The notes: generated from the sequence alone by a model not told the origin. Counted from the stretch's first letter, positions 18,631-28,294 are shown. The stretch is DNA of 34,985 bases from Sphingomonas bacterium (GCF_028292925.1 NZ_JAQGLK010000144.1:1-34985); one strand, 5' to 3'. Translations and numbers: made by a program.

Positions 18631-19143
18631 TCAAGTAGCGGACAGCGCCGCTACTTCGTGGGCGTCGGGATAGCTGATCGCCAGCACCTCATACTCGCAC
18701 GCCCCGCCCGGCAGCTCAACGCGGCGGCTATCGCCGACGGCGGCCCCGCGCAGCGCCCAGGCCAGCGGTGATCGCCAGCTGATCCGCCCTGCCGAGGAGT
18801 CGGTCTCGTCCTCGCCGACCAGGGTCAGCACCCGTTCCCGATCCTGCTCGTCGACGATTTTCACCGTGGCGCCGAAATGCACCCGGCCACGATCCGGCTG
18901 TTGCGCGGGATCGACGACCTGCGCCGCCTTCATCCGCTTCGCCAGCCAGCCGAGTTCCCGGTCGATCTCGCGCAGTTTCTTCCGGCCGTAGACATAGTCG
19001 CCATTCTCGGAGCGGTCGCCGTTCCCCGCCGCCCAGGAAATCACCTCGACGAGTTGCGGCCGATCCGTCCCGAACAGCTGCTGATAGCGGGCGCGCATCA
19101 CCGCCAGCCCGGCGGGAGTGATATAGTTCGGGCGGTCGGCCAC
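18631..19143 (-). CDS. greB: GreA/GreB-family transcript cleavage factor
   Basis: Gre factors insert a coiled coil into the RNA polymerase secondary channel and stimulate cleavage of backtracked RNA. The 170-residue product has YITPAGLAVMRARYQQLF, then VEVISWAAGNGDRSENGDYVYGRKKLREID. The latter holds the acidic tip (here GDRSENGDY) and the basic patch typical of GreB. The C-terminal FKBP-like domain is present (GATVKIVDEQDRERVLTLVG, then ISWRSPLAWALRGAAVGD). The length and the WAAGNGDRSENGDY wording fit GreB better than GreA. The start is GTG at 19143 (encoding MADRPNYITPAG); no strong ribosome-binding site is visible. It starts 14 bases after the slt stop and is probably co-transcribed with it. 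Confidence 0.88.
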   Translation of the reverse strand: MADRPNYITPAGLAVMRARYQQLFGTDRPQLVEVISWAAGNGDRSENGDYVYGRKKLREIDRELGWLAKRMKAAQVVDPAQQPDRGRVHFGATVKIVDEQDRERVLTLVGEDETDSSAGRISWRSPLAWALRGAAVGDSRRVELPGGACEYEVLAISYPDAHEVAALSAT

Positions 19144-19157
19144 GATGGCGATCCGGA

Positions 19158-21212
19158 TCAGCCCGGATTGCGCTTGCCGAGATAGGCGGAGAGCCGGTTG
19201 TTTGCCGGCATTCGCGCCCGGCCGGGGTTCATGGCGTCGTACACCACCGCGTTTTCCAGCACGCGCTGCACGTATCCGCGCGTCTCGGTAAACGGGATAG
19301 CCTCGATCCAGTTGACCACGTCCACCCCGGGTATCCGCGGATCGCCGTTTGCGTTCAGCCACTTGCGGACGTTTCCTGGGCCTGCATTGTAGGCCGCCAC
19401 CGCCAGCACGTAATTGCCGGCATACTGCTCCAGCAGCCGCGCGAAGAAGCTCGATCCAAGCATGATGTTGTACTGGGCGTCGCTCGTCAGCCGCGCATGA
19501 TCGTAGGGCAGCCCCATCTTGCCCGCGGTCTCGCGCGCGGTGCCGGGCATCAGCTGCATCAGCCCGCGGGCACCGGCATGGCTGACGATCTGCCGGTCGA
19601 ACTGGCTCTCCTGCCGTGAAATGGCATGGATCATCGTCCAGTAGGTCTGCGCCGTCGGCGGCACCACCACCGTCGGGAAGCCGGTCGGCACGAAATCGCT
19701 CACCCCGTTGTTGCGGGCACTGCGCGCGACCATCACCCCCAGGTCCGGCCGCCCGATCGAGCGGGACAGATCGGCGGCAAGGATGTGATCGGCGTCGCTC
19801 TTTGCGTTGGATGCGATCGTCCGCAGGAACTGCGTCTGGTCCTGCCAGGCGCCAAGCTCGCCAAGCACGCGGGCGGCACGGACGACGGAGCTATCCTCGA
19901 ACGCCTGCCGCACCTCGGGAGCGATCGCGATAGGCGGCGGCGGGGCGGGGGGCACCGCGGAGCGGCCCACCCGCTCGGCGGCGAGTTGACCGTAGAACTG
20001 GTCGGGGCTGGCGGCGGCTTCGGCGAAGAAGCGCTGCGCCCCGGCAGCATCCCCGCTCGCCAGCGCCGCCCGGCCGGCCCAGTAGAAACCCTTGCTTTGC
20101 GTCTGCGGCGATTTGGCGGCGCGGGCATAGCGTTCGAACATGCCCACCGCATCGGCCGGGCGGTTCATCTGCTGCAGCGCCACGGTTCCGGCCAGCCACA
20201 CCAGGCTGGTATAATCGTCCCGCTCACCCAGCGAACGTTCGCGCACGCTGGTCCCGGCGGGGAAGGCGTCATCCACCTGGGAGGCGATGCCCCACGCGGT
20301 ACTCCACTGCCGATCGGCCGCAGCGCCGCGGGCATTGGCCAGCAACACCTCCAGCCATGCCTCGGCATCGAACGGCGGCCGATCGAGCATGCGCGGATTC
20401 GCAAGAAAACCGCGCGCCGCCGCCCACTGGCCGGTATCCTTCAGCCACTGCGCGCGATCGGCGATGTAGCCGGCATCGCGCATCGCCGCTGCGCCCAGCG
20501 CATAGCCGCGGTCCGCCGCGTCGGCCGTCTTCTGCTGGAGGGCCAGGCGCGCCTCGTACATCGGCCGGCGGGCGGGCGAGGTCAGCCCCAGCTGGCGTGC
20601 GGCGGATCCGGTCGCCCGGCTCCACAGCAGCCGCTCCATCCGTGCGTCCTGCTCCTCGGCCGTAAAGGTGAAGCGGCCGAGCAGCCTGCCCTCGTCCGCC
20701 GGTGCCAGCGATCCGGACAGCCATGCCGCGCGCGCCGCCGCCCGCGCGGCATCGCCGCGTCCGAGCGCGGAGAGCGCCTCGGCATACCGCAGCTGCGCCG
20801 TGCCGGAGAGCGGCGGCAGCCGATCGAAGAACCCGGCGACCTCGGCGGGGGAAAAGCTGTTCGGATCGATCCGTTTCTCCGCCACCTTGCGCAGCGCCGT
20901 CTCGCCCGGCCAGCCGGGATAGGAGAGGAGGAAGCCGGCATAGTCGGAGAAGGAATAGCTATCGCTCTGGCGCAGGCGGTTCCAGCGCAGCACCGCCTCC
21001 GCGATGGGATCGGTCGACGGCATCGTCGCCGAACCCATCGCGCCGGCCACGCCCATCCGTGCGCGATACCAGTCGCGCTGTTCGTTGCTGAGCGTCGCCG
21101 CGGCCGCCGCCACCGACAGCGCGAGCAGCCCGACTCCTGCCAATCGCCGGACCGTGCTGGACAATGCGCGGCACCCAACCCTATCTGCCGTTCGACGAAC
21201 CCTCTGTCTCAT
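19158..21212 (-). CDS. slt: Soluble lytic murein transglycosylase
   Basis: Periplasmic enzyme that cleaves glycan strands of peptidoglycan to form 1,6-anhydroMurNAc ends. The 684-residue protein has an N-terminal hydrophobic signal (LAGVGLLALSVAAAAATLS). A long superhelical U/L domain rich in alpha-helical repeats follows (about 45-490), and then the SLT catalytic domain. The catalytic Glu sits in HAISRQESQFDRQIVSHAGA, followed by RGLMQLMPGTARETA and AVAAYNAGPGNVRKW, with ETRGYVQRVLEN near the end. ATG at 21212 gives a long basic n-region; a TTG at 21164 (SSTVRRLAG) would give a more usual signal peptide, so the start is uncertain. It is divergent from dapA with a 46-base gap. Confidence 0.93.
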   Translation of the reverse strand: MRQRVRRTADRVGCRALSSTVRRLAGVGLLALSVAAAAATLSNEQRDWYRARMGVAGAMGSATMPSTDPIAEAVLRWNRLRQSDSYSFSDYAGFLLSYPGWPGETALRKVAEKRIDPNSFSPAEVAGFFDRLPPLSGTAQLRYAEALSALGRGDAARAAARAAWLSGSLAPADEGRLLGRFTFTAEEQDARMERLLWSRATGSAARQLGLTSPARRPMYEARLALQQKTADAADRGYALGAAAMRDAGYIADRAQWLKDTGQWAAARGFLANPRMLDRPPFDAEAWLEVLLANARGAAADRQWSTAWGIASQVDDAFPAGTSVRERSLGERDDYTSLVWLAGTVALQQMNRPADAVGMFERYARAAKSPQTQSKGFYWAGRAALASGDAAGAQRFFAEAAASPDQFYGQLAAERVGRSAVPPAPPPPIAIAPEVRQAFEDSSVVRAARVLGELGAWQDQTQFLRTIASNAKSDADHILAADLSRSIGRPDLGVMVARSARNNGVSDFVPTGFPTVVVPPTAQTYWTMIHAISRQESQFDRQIVSHAGARGLMQLMPGTARETAGKMGLPYDHARLTSDAQYNIMLGSSFFARLLEQYAGNYVLAVAAYNAGPGNVRKWLNANGDPRIPGVDVVNWIEAIPFTETRGYVQRVLENAVVYDAMNPGRARMPANNRLSAYLGKRNPG

Positions 21213-21258
21213 TATGCCGTTATGGCCTTTGTGAGCGCCGAGGTGAAGGGAGTGCAGC

Positions 21259-22134
21259 ATGTTCAGCGGGTCCATTCCGGCGCTCGTGACCCCATTTCGC
21301 GACGGAACGTTTGACGAGGCGGCATTTCGCCGCCTGGTCGACGCCCAGGTCGCAGCAGGAAGTTCCGCGCTCGTTCCGTGCGGGACGACCGGCGAGTCGG
21401 CGACGATGTCGATCCGCGAGCACGATCATGTCGTCGCCGTGTGCATCGATCAGGCGGCGGGCCGCGTGCCGGTGATCGCCGGCTGCGGATCGAACGACAC
21501 GTTGGTGGCGCTCAGCCACATGGAGCGGGCAAAGGCCGCGGGGGCGGCGGCGGCGCTGGTGGTGCTGCCTTATTACAACCGTCCGAACCAGGACGGCATC
21601 CTCGCGCACTACACCTACCTGGCCGATAACTGCGATCTGCCGATCCTGATCTACAACGTTCCCGCTCGTACCGTGACGGACATCTCCGTCGAGACGATGG
21701 GGCGGCTGGCGACGCTGCCCGGCATCGTCGGGGTCAAGGATGCGAGCGGCAAGGTGGAGCGTGTCTCCGCCCAGCGGCTCGCCTGCGGGGCGGATTTCTG
21801 CCAGCTTTCGGGCAATGACGATATGGCGCTCGGCTTCATGGCGATGGGCGGGGTGGGGTGCATCTCCGTCACGGCCAATGTCGCGCCGAAGCTGTGCGCC
21901 GATTTCCAGAAGGCCTGTCTGTCAGGCGACTGGGCGGGCGCGCTGGCATTGCAGGACAGGCTCTATCCGCTCCACGCCGCCTTGTTCAGCGATGCGTCGC
22001 CCGGCCCGGTCAAATATGCGTTGTCGCGGATCGATGCGGACTTCACGACCGATCTGCGCCTGCCGATGACGCCGCCGTCCGCTTCGTCTCGCGCCGCGGT
22101 CGATGCGGCGCTTGCGCACGCCGGGCTCGTCTGA
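21259..22134 (+). CDS. dapA: 4-hydroxy-tetrahydrodipicolinate synthase
   Basis: First committed step of the lysine/meso-diaminopimelate branch: condenses aspartate semialdehyde with pyruvate. The 291-residue TIM-barrel has the pyruvate-binding [27 protein letters not shown], Tyr132 in LIYNVPART and the Schiff-base Lys160 in GVKDASGK. The hydrophobic [13 protein letters not shown] segment is also present. Length is typical. The start is ATG at 21259, with AGGGAG about 7 bases upstream. smpB follows after only 4 bases, so dapA, smpB and the DUF2062 gene form a likely operon. Its promoter region must overlap the divergent slt start. Confidence 0.97.
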   Translation: MFSGSIPALVTPFRDGTFDEAAFRRLVDAQVAAGSSALVPCGTTGESATMSIREHDHVVAVCIDQAAGRVPVIAGCGSNDTLVALSHMERAKAAGAAAALVVLPYYNRPNQDGILAHYTYLADNCDLPILIYNVPARTVTDISVETMGRLATLPGIVGVKDASGKVERVSAQRLACGADFCQLSGNDDMALGFMAMGGVGCISVTANVAPKLCADFQKACLSGDWAGALALQDRLYPLHAALFSDASPGPVKYALSRIDADFTTDLRLPMTPPSASSRAAVDAALAHAGLV

Positions 22135-22138
22135 CCGG

Positions 22139-22621
22139 ATGGCCCGTCCCCGCACCGTCGAGTTCGAGAAGACCAAGACCGTCGCCGAGAACCGGCGGGC
22201 CCGCTACGAATATTTCCTTGAGGAATTCTTCGAGGCGGGCATCGCGCTTACCGGCACCGAGGTGAAGGCACTGCGTTTCGGCGAGGGCTCGATCGCCGAA
22301 AGCTATGCCGAGGTGAAGGATAACGAGGTCTGGCTGGTCAACGCCAACGTGCCCGAATTCAGCCACGGCAACCGCCACAATCATGAACCGAAGCGCCCGC
22401 GCAAGCTGCTGCTGCGCGAACGGCAGATCACCAAGATGAAGGAGGCGGTCGGCCGCGAGGGGATGACGCTGATCCCGCTGTCGATCTACTTCAATGCCCG
22501 TGGCCGCGCGAAGGTCGAGCTCGCGCTCGCCAAGGGCAAGAAGCTGCACGACAAGCGGGAAACGGCCAAGGCCCGTGACTGGAAGCGCGAACAGGGCCGC
22601 ATCATGCGCGACCGCGGATAA
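22139..22621 (+). CDS. smpB: SsrA-binding protein
   Basis: Binds tmRNA and delivers it to stalled ribosomes for trans-translation. The 160-residue protein has the OB-fold core [20 protein letters not shown], then [35 protein letters not shown] and [20 protein letters not shown] follow. The basic C-terminal tail is [20 protein letters not shown], which enters the decoding centre in characterised SmpB. ATG at 22139 directly follows the dapA stop; the CGG just ahead is a weak ribosome-binding site, consistent with coupling to dapA. No tmRNA gene (ssrA) is in the window. Confidence 0.97.
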   Translation: MARPRTVEFEKTKTVAENRRARYEYFLEEFFEAGIALTGTEVKALRFGEGSIAESYAEVKDNEVWLVNANVPEFSHGNRHNHEPKRPRKLLLRERQITKMKEAVGREGMTLIPLSIYFNARGRAKVELALAKGKKLHDKRETAKARDWKREQGRIMRDRG

Positions 22622-22631
22622 GCAGGCGCCG

Positions 22632-23186
22632 ATGCTTCAATCCATGCGCGCCTGGGCCCAGCGCAATATGCCGCGTGAGGAAACCTTCCAGAACAACCGT
22701 TTTCTGCGGCCGATCGCGCACCGCGTGCTGCGCCCGGAACTGTGGCGCTTCACCCGGCGGTCGGTGCCGCGCGGCGTGGCGCTGGGGGTGATCGTCGGCG
22801 TGCTGGTGCCTGTCGCGCAGACCGTGTTCGCGGCATTCCTGGCGCTGCCGGCGCGGGCGAACGTGCCGGTGGCCGCGCTCACCACCTTCCTCACCAACCC
22901 GATCACCACGCCGCCAATCTGGATCGGGGGATACTGGATCGGCAAGTGGCTGCTGCGGATCGACGCCGGCACGCCCGGCCGCCCGATTTCCACCCACCTC
23001 GATTCGGAGGCGGTCGACTGGCTGCGCTGGCTGCTGTCGGATGCCGCCCCGGCCACCGCCCTCGGTCTGTTCGTGATCGCGATCGTCGGTGCCGCGCTCG
23101 GCTACATGCTGGCAGCGGTCTGGTGGCGGATATGGATCGCCCGCAAATGGAGCCAGCGTTCGCTCAACCGGGCGCTGCGGGCTTGA
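22632..23186 (+). CDS. DUF2062 inner-membrane protein
   Basis: Function unknown; DUF2062 is a family of small membrane proteins often found near housekeeping genes. The 184-residue protein has a soluble basic N-terminus (about 1-40) and three likely membrane segments: GVALGVIVGVLVPVAQTVFA (about 50-70), the family core around FLTNPITTPPIWIGGYWIG (about 88-112), and ALGLFVIAIVGAALGYMLAA (about 143-163). A basic tail follows. The NPITTPP motif is the clearest family mark. It begins 10 bases after smpB on the same strand. Confidence 0.88.
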   Translation: MLQSMRAWAQRNMPREETFQNNRFLRPIAHRVLRPELWRFTRRSVPRGVALGVIVGVLVPVAQTVFAAFLALPARANVPVAALTTFLTNPITTPPIWIGGYWIGKWLLRIDAGTPGRPISTHLDSEAVDWLRWLLSDAAPATALGLFVIAIVGAALGYMLAAVWWRIWIARKWSQRSLNRALRA

Positions 23187-23241
23187 TCGCCTAGACGGCT
23201 CCGCTATCTGCCGGGGAGCCATTTCCGCCCGAGGTTTCCGT

Positions 23242-25329
23242 ATGATGCGTTCCATCGCCGCCTTGCTCTGCGCCACGTCCATGCTGGCTGCCTGCGCCAG
23301 CGGAGGCGGCGGAGGGGGCGAGACCGCCGCCGTGTCCGGTGCCGCGGTCGGCAAGGCGGAGGCGCCCACGTCGGCCGCGGCCTCGAACAAGCCGGCGATC
23401 GGCTCGTTCGGCTTCGACGAAGCGGGCATGAACAAGTCCGCCGCGCCCGGTGACAATTTCTACGCCTTTGCCAACGGCAATTGGGAGAAGACGACGCCGA
23501 TCCCGGCCGATCGATCGAACTACGGCAACTTCACCGTGCTCGACGATCTCTCCTTCACCCGCACCCACACCATCCTGGAGGAAGCGGCCAAGCAGCCGGG
23601 CTCGAAGATCGGTGCGCTCTACACCAGCTTCATGGACGAGGCTGCGGCCGAGGCGAAGGGGATCACTCCGGTCAGGCCGCAGCTTGCCGCGATCCTCGCC
23701 ATCACCAGCCGCGCCGCCTATGCCACCGCCCTGGGCGAGGCGCTGCGCACCGGCGTGACCGGGCCGTTCGGCATGTACGTCGGCATCGACGACAAGAACC
23801 CGGATCGCCCGGTCGTGCAGATCGCCCAGTCAGGGCTCGGCCTGCCCGACCGCGATTACTACCTGAAGGCGGACGCGAAGCTCGCCGAGACCAAGGCCGC
23901 CTACGTCGCCTATCTCGCCAAGCTGTTCGATCTGGCGGGGGAGCCGAACGGCGCCGCGCGCGCCCGCGCGATCGTGGATTTCGAGGGGCGGCTCGCCCAG
24001 GCTCACTGGACCCGCGTCGAGAGCCGCGACAGCGACAAGACCTACAATCCCTTCGCCCGCGACGACTTCGCCAGGAAGGCACCGGGCTTCGACTGGGCGG
24101 GCTTCTTCAGTGCCGCCGGCGTCAATCGCGAAGGCAGCTTCGTCGTCGCCCAGCCGAGTGCCATTGCCGGCAGCGCCAGGATCGTCGCTGCGACCCCGCT
24201 TCCCGTCCTGAAGGACTATCTGTGGGCGCGCACGCTCGACGATGCCGCCCCGTATCTGAACAAGGCGCTGGTCGACGCGCACTTCGCCTTCCACGGCACC
24301 ACGCTTGACGGCACGCCGGAAAACCGGCCGCGCTGGAAGCGCGCCGTCAACGTCGTGAAGGAGGGGATGGGCGAGGCAGTCGGCGAGCAATATGTCGCGC
24401 GCTACTTCCCGCCGGAGGCGAAGGCGGAGGCCGACAAGCTCGTCCGCAACGTCATCGCCTCGATGGACAACCGCCTCGCCAACCTGGCGTGGATGGCGCC
24501 CGAGACGAAGGCCAAGGCCCGCGCCAAGCTCGCCGCATTCCGCCCGCAGATCGGCTATCCGACCAAGTGGCGCGATTATTCGGCGCTGGCGATCGACCGG
24601 GGCGACCTGTTCGGCAACGTCGAGCGGGCGACCCGTTTCGAATGGGATCACGGCCTCGCCAAGCTCGGCAAGCCGGCTGACCGCGACGAGTGGTTCATGA
24701 CACCGATGGAGGTCAACGCCTACGCCAACCCGGTGTGGAACGAGATCGTGTTCCCGGCCGCGATCCTCCAGCCGCCCTTCTTCGATCCCCATGCCGATCC
24801 GGCCGTGAACTATGGCGGCATCGGTGCGGTGATCGGGCACGAGATCAGCCACCATTTCGACGATCAGGGCCGGAAGTACGATCAGACCGGCCGCCTGGCC
24901 GACTGGTGGACGCCTGCCGACATCACGCGTTTCACCGCGCTCACCGATCAGCTGGTCAAGCAGTATGACGCTTATGAGCCGCTGCCGGGGCTCCACGTCC
25001 AGGGCGCGCTGACGCTAGGCGAGAACATCGCCGATCTCGCCGGACTGACCGTCTCCTATGAGGCGTACAAGCTGTCGCTTGGCGGCAGGCCGGCGCCGGT
25101 GATCGACGGCTATACTGGCGATCAGCGTTTCTATCTGGGATGGGCGCAGGTCTGGCGGCGCAGCTACCGTGAGGCGAACCTGCGTCAGCGGCTGCTCACC
25201 GATCCGCACGCGCCGTCGGTCGAACGGTCCGCCGTCGTGCGCAACCTCGATCCCTGGTACTCGGCCTTTGCACCGAAGCCGACGGACAAGCTGTTCCTGG
25301 CGCCCGAGACGCGCGTGCGTATCTGGTAG
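23242..25329 (+). CDS. M13 (neprilysin-like) zinc metallopeptidase lipoprotein
   Basis: Extracytoplasmic zinc endopeptidase family that cuts small peptides. The 695-residue product begins with a lipoprotein signal (SIAALLCATSMLAACASG, lipobox Cys18), so it is probably anchored in a membrane facing the periplasm. A glycine/alanine-rich linker follows, then the PGDNFYAFANGNWEK start of the M13 N-terminal domain. The catalytic zinc motif is HEISHHFDDQG (His533, Glu534, His537), and the third ligand is Glu594 in GENIADLAGL, with Asp598. NAYANPVWNEIVFPAAILQP precedes the active site, as in the family. The start is ATG at 23242 with GAGG 7 bases upstream. The C-terminus ends in RIW where mammalian members have a CxxW box. 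Confidence 0.94.
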   Translation: MMRSIAALLCATSMLAACASGGGGGGETAAVSGAAVGKAEAPTSAAASNKPAIGSFGFDEAGMNKSAAPGDNFYAFANGNWEKTTPIPADRSNYGNFTVLDDLSFTRTHTILEEAAKQPGSKIGALYTSFMDEAAAEAKGITPVRPQLAAILAITSRAAYATALGEALRTGVTGPFGMYVGIDDKNPDRPVVQIAQSGLGLPDRDYYLKADAKLAETKAAYVAYLAKLFDLAGEPNGAARARAIVDFEGRLAQAHWTRVESRDSDKTYNPFARDDFARKAPGFDWAGFFSAAGVNREGSFVVAQPSAIAGSARIVAATPLPVLKDYLWARTLDDAAPYLNKALVDAHFAFHGTTLDGTPENRPRWKRAVNVVKEGMGEAVGEQYVARYFPPEAKAEADKLVRNVIASMDNRLANLAWMAPETKAKARAKLAAFRPQIGYPTKWRDYSALAIDRGDLFGNVERATRFEWDHGLAKLGKPADRDEWFMTPMEVNAYANPVWNEIVFPAAILQPPFFDPHADPAVNYGGIGAVIGHEISHHFDDQGRKYDQTGRLADWWTPADITRFTALTDQLVKQYDAYEPLPGLHVQGALTLGENIADLAGLTVSYEAYKLSLGGRPAPVIDGYTGDQRFYLGWAQVWRRSYREANLRQRLLTDPHAPSVERSAVVRNLDPWYSAFAPKPTDKLFLAPETRVRIW

Positions 25330-25362
25330 GTGCGCGCGTGGCTTGGCTGGCGCGAAGCACCT

Positions 25363-25389
25363 CCCACGCCGCTTGACGGCGGCGTAGGG
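25363..25389 (+). other. GC-rich hairpin between the M13 peptidase gene and cckA
   Basis: CCCACGCCGC (25363-25372) pairs with GCGGCGTAGGG (25379-25389) around a TTGACG loop: 10 base pairs with one bulged A. It ends 20 bases before the cckA ATG. There is no T-run. It could end the upstream transcript or shape the cckA leader. Confidence 0.4.
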
Positions 25390-25409
25390 CGGAGCCGAAG
25401 AGGCGGAAC

Positions 25410-27860
25410 ATGGCTTCCACGGTTTCCGACCTTTCCGATGCGCGATCGAACGGCACCCGCTTGATGGGAGACCGCGTGCCGATCGGCGGAAGCTATCGTG
25501 ATCGGCTGCTGATGCTCGGCGTTCTCGCGGCCGGGGTCGTATCGGCGCTGCTGCTGCTCTGGGCGGTAGGAAACCTGCTGTTCGTCGGCGCCTTCCTCGC
25601 CACGTTCCTCGCCGCGGCCATTCTCGTATTCCTGTTCGTGCAACTCCGCGCCGGGGCGGTCGCAGCCCCGGTGGGGGCGCCGATGCACGATATCAGCCTG
25701 GTCAAGTCGGCGATCGATGCGAGCGGCGATGCGGTGGCGATCACCGATCGTGCCGGTCGGATCGTCTGCGCGAGTACCGTCTTCGGCGATTGGTTTCCGG
25801 GCTGGCCGACCCCGCCCGAACTGCCCTTGCACCCCGACGCGGCCGAGCGCTTGCGCGACGCCGGCCGCGCCGCCTGGCGGGACGGTGCGGCGGGCGCCGT
25901 CGGCCTCGGCGGACCGCGCGGCACCTACGATGCGACGCTGGTTCGTGCCGGCGGGCTCGAAGAACATCTCGTCTGGCGGTTTCTGCGCACCGACACGTTC
26001 GATCTGATCGCCTCGGCGCGCGCGCTGATGGAGGGGGAGGGCGGGCTCCGCCTCGGCGAGGCGGGGGTAATGGCGGCGCTGGTCGATGGGCGTGGGCAGA
26101 TGCTCGCGGCCAACCGCGTCTTTCTCGCCCGCGCGCTCGGCCGCTCCGATGTCGAGGTGGCTGGCCGGGATCTTGTAGATCTGCTCGCCATCGGCACGGA
26201 TGATCTGATCCGCCTCACCGCCGAAGGGGAGGAAGCCGATCCGCTCCGCCTGGTTCAGATCGCGCTGGAGGAGGGGGAGGAATCCGGCGGCACCACCCTG
26301 TTCCTGATGCTGGACGAGCAGGGCGTGTCCGCTGCCGGTTCCGGGGTGCGCAGCACCGCCACGGTCCATGTCCATGCGCTGCTGGCCATGCTCCCGCTCG
26401 GCCTGGCGCTGGCCGAGCGGGACGGGCGGTTCCTGTTCATGAACGAGGCGTTCGAACGCGCCGCCGGGCTCCAGCCGGGCGACGCGCCGATCTATCCCGG
26501 CGATCTCGTCGTCAAGGAAGATAAGGCCGCCGTTTCCGATGCGGTGCGGCGCTTTGCGGCAGGCCAGCGCCATTCGGGGGATCTCGCGGTCCGCTTGGTC
26601 AACCGCCAGGACGAGCCGGTCGCACTCACCATCGCGGCCGCGCGCGGCCTGGGCGATGCCGCCGTGCTCCTCAGCCTGAAGGATTCCAGCGAGGAGATCC
26701 GGCTCAAGCGGCAGGTGGCGCAGGCCACCAAGATGCAGGCCGTCGGTCAGCTGGCCGGTGGGGTCGCGCACGATTTCAACAACATACTGACCGCCATTCT
26801 CGGGCATTGTGATCTGATGCTGATGCGCCACACGCCCGGTGAGGCGGATTATGACGACATCCAGCAGATCCGCCACAACAGCAACCGCGCCGCCGGGCTG
26901 ACCCGCCAGCTGCTCGCCTTTTCGCGCCAGCAGACGCTGCGTCCGCAGGTTCTCCAGCTGCCGGACGTCGTCTCGGAAACGTCCAACCTGCTCAAGCGGC
27001 TGCTCAACGAACAGGTCGATCTGGTCGTCAAGCACGGCCGCAATCTTGGGCCTGTCCGCGCCGATCCCGGCCAGCTCGAGCAGGTCATCGTCAACCTGGC
27101 GGTCAACGCGCGCGATGCCATGCCTGATGGCGGTACGCTGACGATCCAGACCTTCGCCGTTGGCGTGGACGAGGTTCGCGTGATGGCCAGCGAAATCCTG
27201 CCGACGGCGGAATAGACCGCGCTCAGCGTATCCGACACCGGCACCGGCATCGCGTCCGACATTCTCGGCAAGGTGTTCGAACCGTTCTTCACCACCAAGG
27301 AAGTCGGGAAGGGCACCGGGCTCGGCCTTTCCACGGTCTACGGCATCGTCAAGCAGAGCGGCGGGTTCATCTTTGCCGATTCGCAGGTCGGGCAGGGGAC
27401 CAGCTTCGTCGTGTATCTGCCGGTCCACCGCACCGATCCCGCCGCGGAGGCGCCCGCGCCTGCGCCGCCCGCCGTGTCCGGCGAACTGTGGGGCAGCGGC
27501 ACGATCCTGCTGGTGGAGGATGAGGACATGGTCCGCGCCGTCGCCGAGCGTGCGCTGGTCCGGCAGGGATACACCGTCCTGACCGCCTCGAACGGCGAGG
27601 AGGCGCTGGAGCTGCTCGGCACGGACGAGCCGGTCGATCTGCTCATCTCGGACGTGATGATGCCGACGATGGACGGGCCCACCCTGGTCGCGCACGCCCG
27701 CAGGCGCTTTCCCGATCTGCCGATCCTGTTCATGTCGGGCTATGCCGAAGAAACCCTGCGGCGATCGATCGATCTCGATCACGTCGCCTTCCTGCCGAAG
27801 CCGTTTTCCGTGCGCCAGCTGGCAGAGGCCGCGCGGGATGCCTTGGCCGATCGACATTAG
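25410..27860 (+). pseudogene. cckA: CckA-like hybrid sensor histidine kinase interrupted by an in-frame amber codon
   Basis: CckA is the alphaproteobacterial hybrid kinase that phosphorylates CtrA and CpdR through ChpT. The frame encodes 816 codons plus stop: two membrane segments (about 34-76), PAS-like regions (about 90-440), and a DHp domain with phospho-His454 in GGVAHDFNNILTAILGHCDL. The HATPase N box is IVNLAVNARDAMPDGGTL. TAG at 27213-27215 (codon 602) then ends translation. In the same frame beyond it come the G1 box (VSDTGTGI, 27228-27251), [23 protein letters not shown], and a receiver domain with Asp748 ([12 protein letters not shown]) and Lys797 (FLPKPF). A single base change would restore the frame. 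The first part (601 residues) lacks ATP-binding boxes; a restart at GTG 27273 would miss G1. It may be a recent nonsense mutation, suppressed or read through, or a sequence error. Confidence 0.85.
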
Positions 27861-27931
27861 CCACGATCGTTCGCCTCACCGCGTTAAAGGGTCTATGCGG
27901 CGCGCGTAACGATCTTTATGGGGCTTTCCCG

Positions 27932-28294
27932 ATGGTTGCTCCCTTGTCCATATTGATCGTCGAAGACGAACCGCTCATCTCGATGATGCTCGAGGATTTC
28001 GTCGATACGCTGGGTCACCGCGTCGCCGGCACTGCCGATACGGTGGAGGCTGCGCTGGCCTGCGTTGCCGATGGCGGCTTCGATGTCGCGATCCTGGACG
28101 TGCATCTGCGCGGCGGGGAGGCTTCCTGGCCGGTTGCCGATGCGCTGTTCGAACGCGACGTGCCGTTCCTGCTCGCTACCGGGGGCCATGTCACCCCGCC
28201 GCCGGCGCGCCACGCGCTCGCGCCGACGCTCGCCAAGCCGTTCACGATGGATGGCGTGCGCGCCGCGCTGGAGGCCAGCGTCTCCGGAGACTGA
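27932..28294 (+). CDS. Single-domain response regulator
   Basis: A stand-alone receiver (REC) protein of 120 residues with no output domain. It has the acidic pocket ILIVEDEPLISMML, phospho-acceptor Asp56 in FDVAILDVHLRGG, a T/S-equivalent position in FLLATGGH, and conserved Lys102 in LAKPF. Proteins of this type act as phosphate shuttles or sinks in phosphorelays, or through protein contacts. It starts 71 bases after the interrupted cckA on the same strand and precedes recA. That position suggests, without proving, a link to the CckA relay. ATG at 27932 is the first start that keeps the receiver core whole. Confidence 0.88.
   Translation: MVAPLSILIVEDEPLISMMLEDFVDTLGHRVAGTADTVEAALACVADGGFDVAILDVHLRGGEASWPVADALFERDVPFLLATGGHVTPPPARHALAPTLAKPFTMDGVRAALEASVSGD

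Noticed and set aside
19626-21314. A 562-codon open frame on the plus strand opposite slt
   Set aside because: Shadow of slt; it also runs over the dapA start region.
25185-27857. An 890-codon open frame on the minus strand opposite cckA
   Set aside because: Same GC-driven antisense artefact; the plus strand carries an ordered PAS-HisKA-HATPase-REC protein. It also shows no signal of its own domains.
27273-27860. The cckA 3' part as an independent gene starting at GTG 27273
   Set aside because: No good ribosome-binding site, and the start would exclude the G1 box; it is better read as the downstream part of the interrupted kinase.
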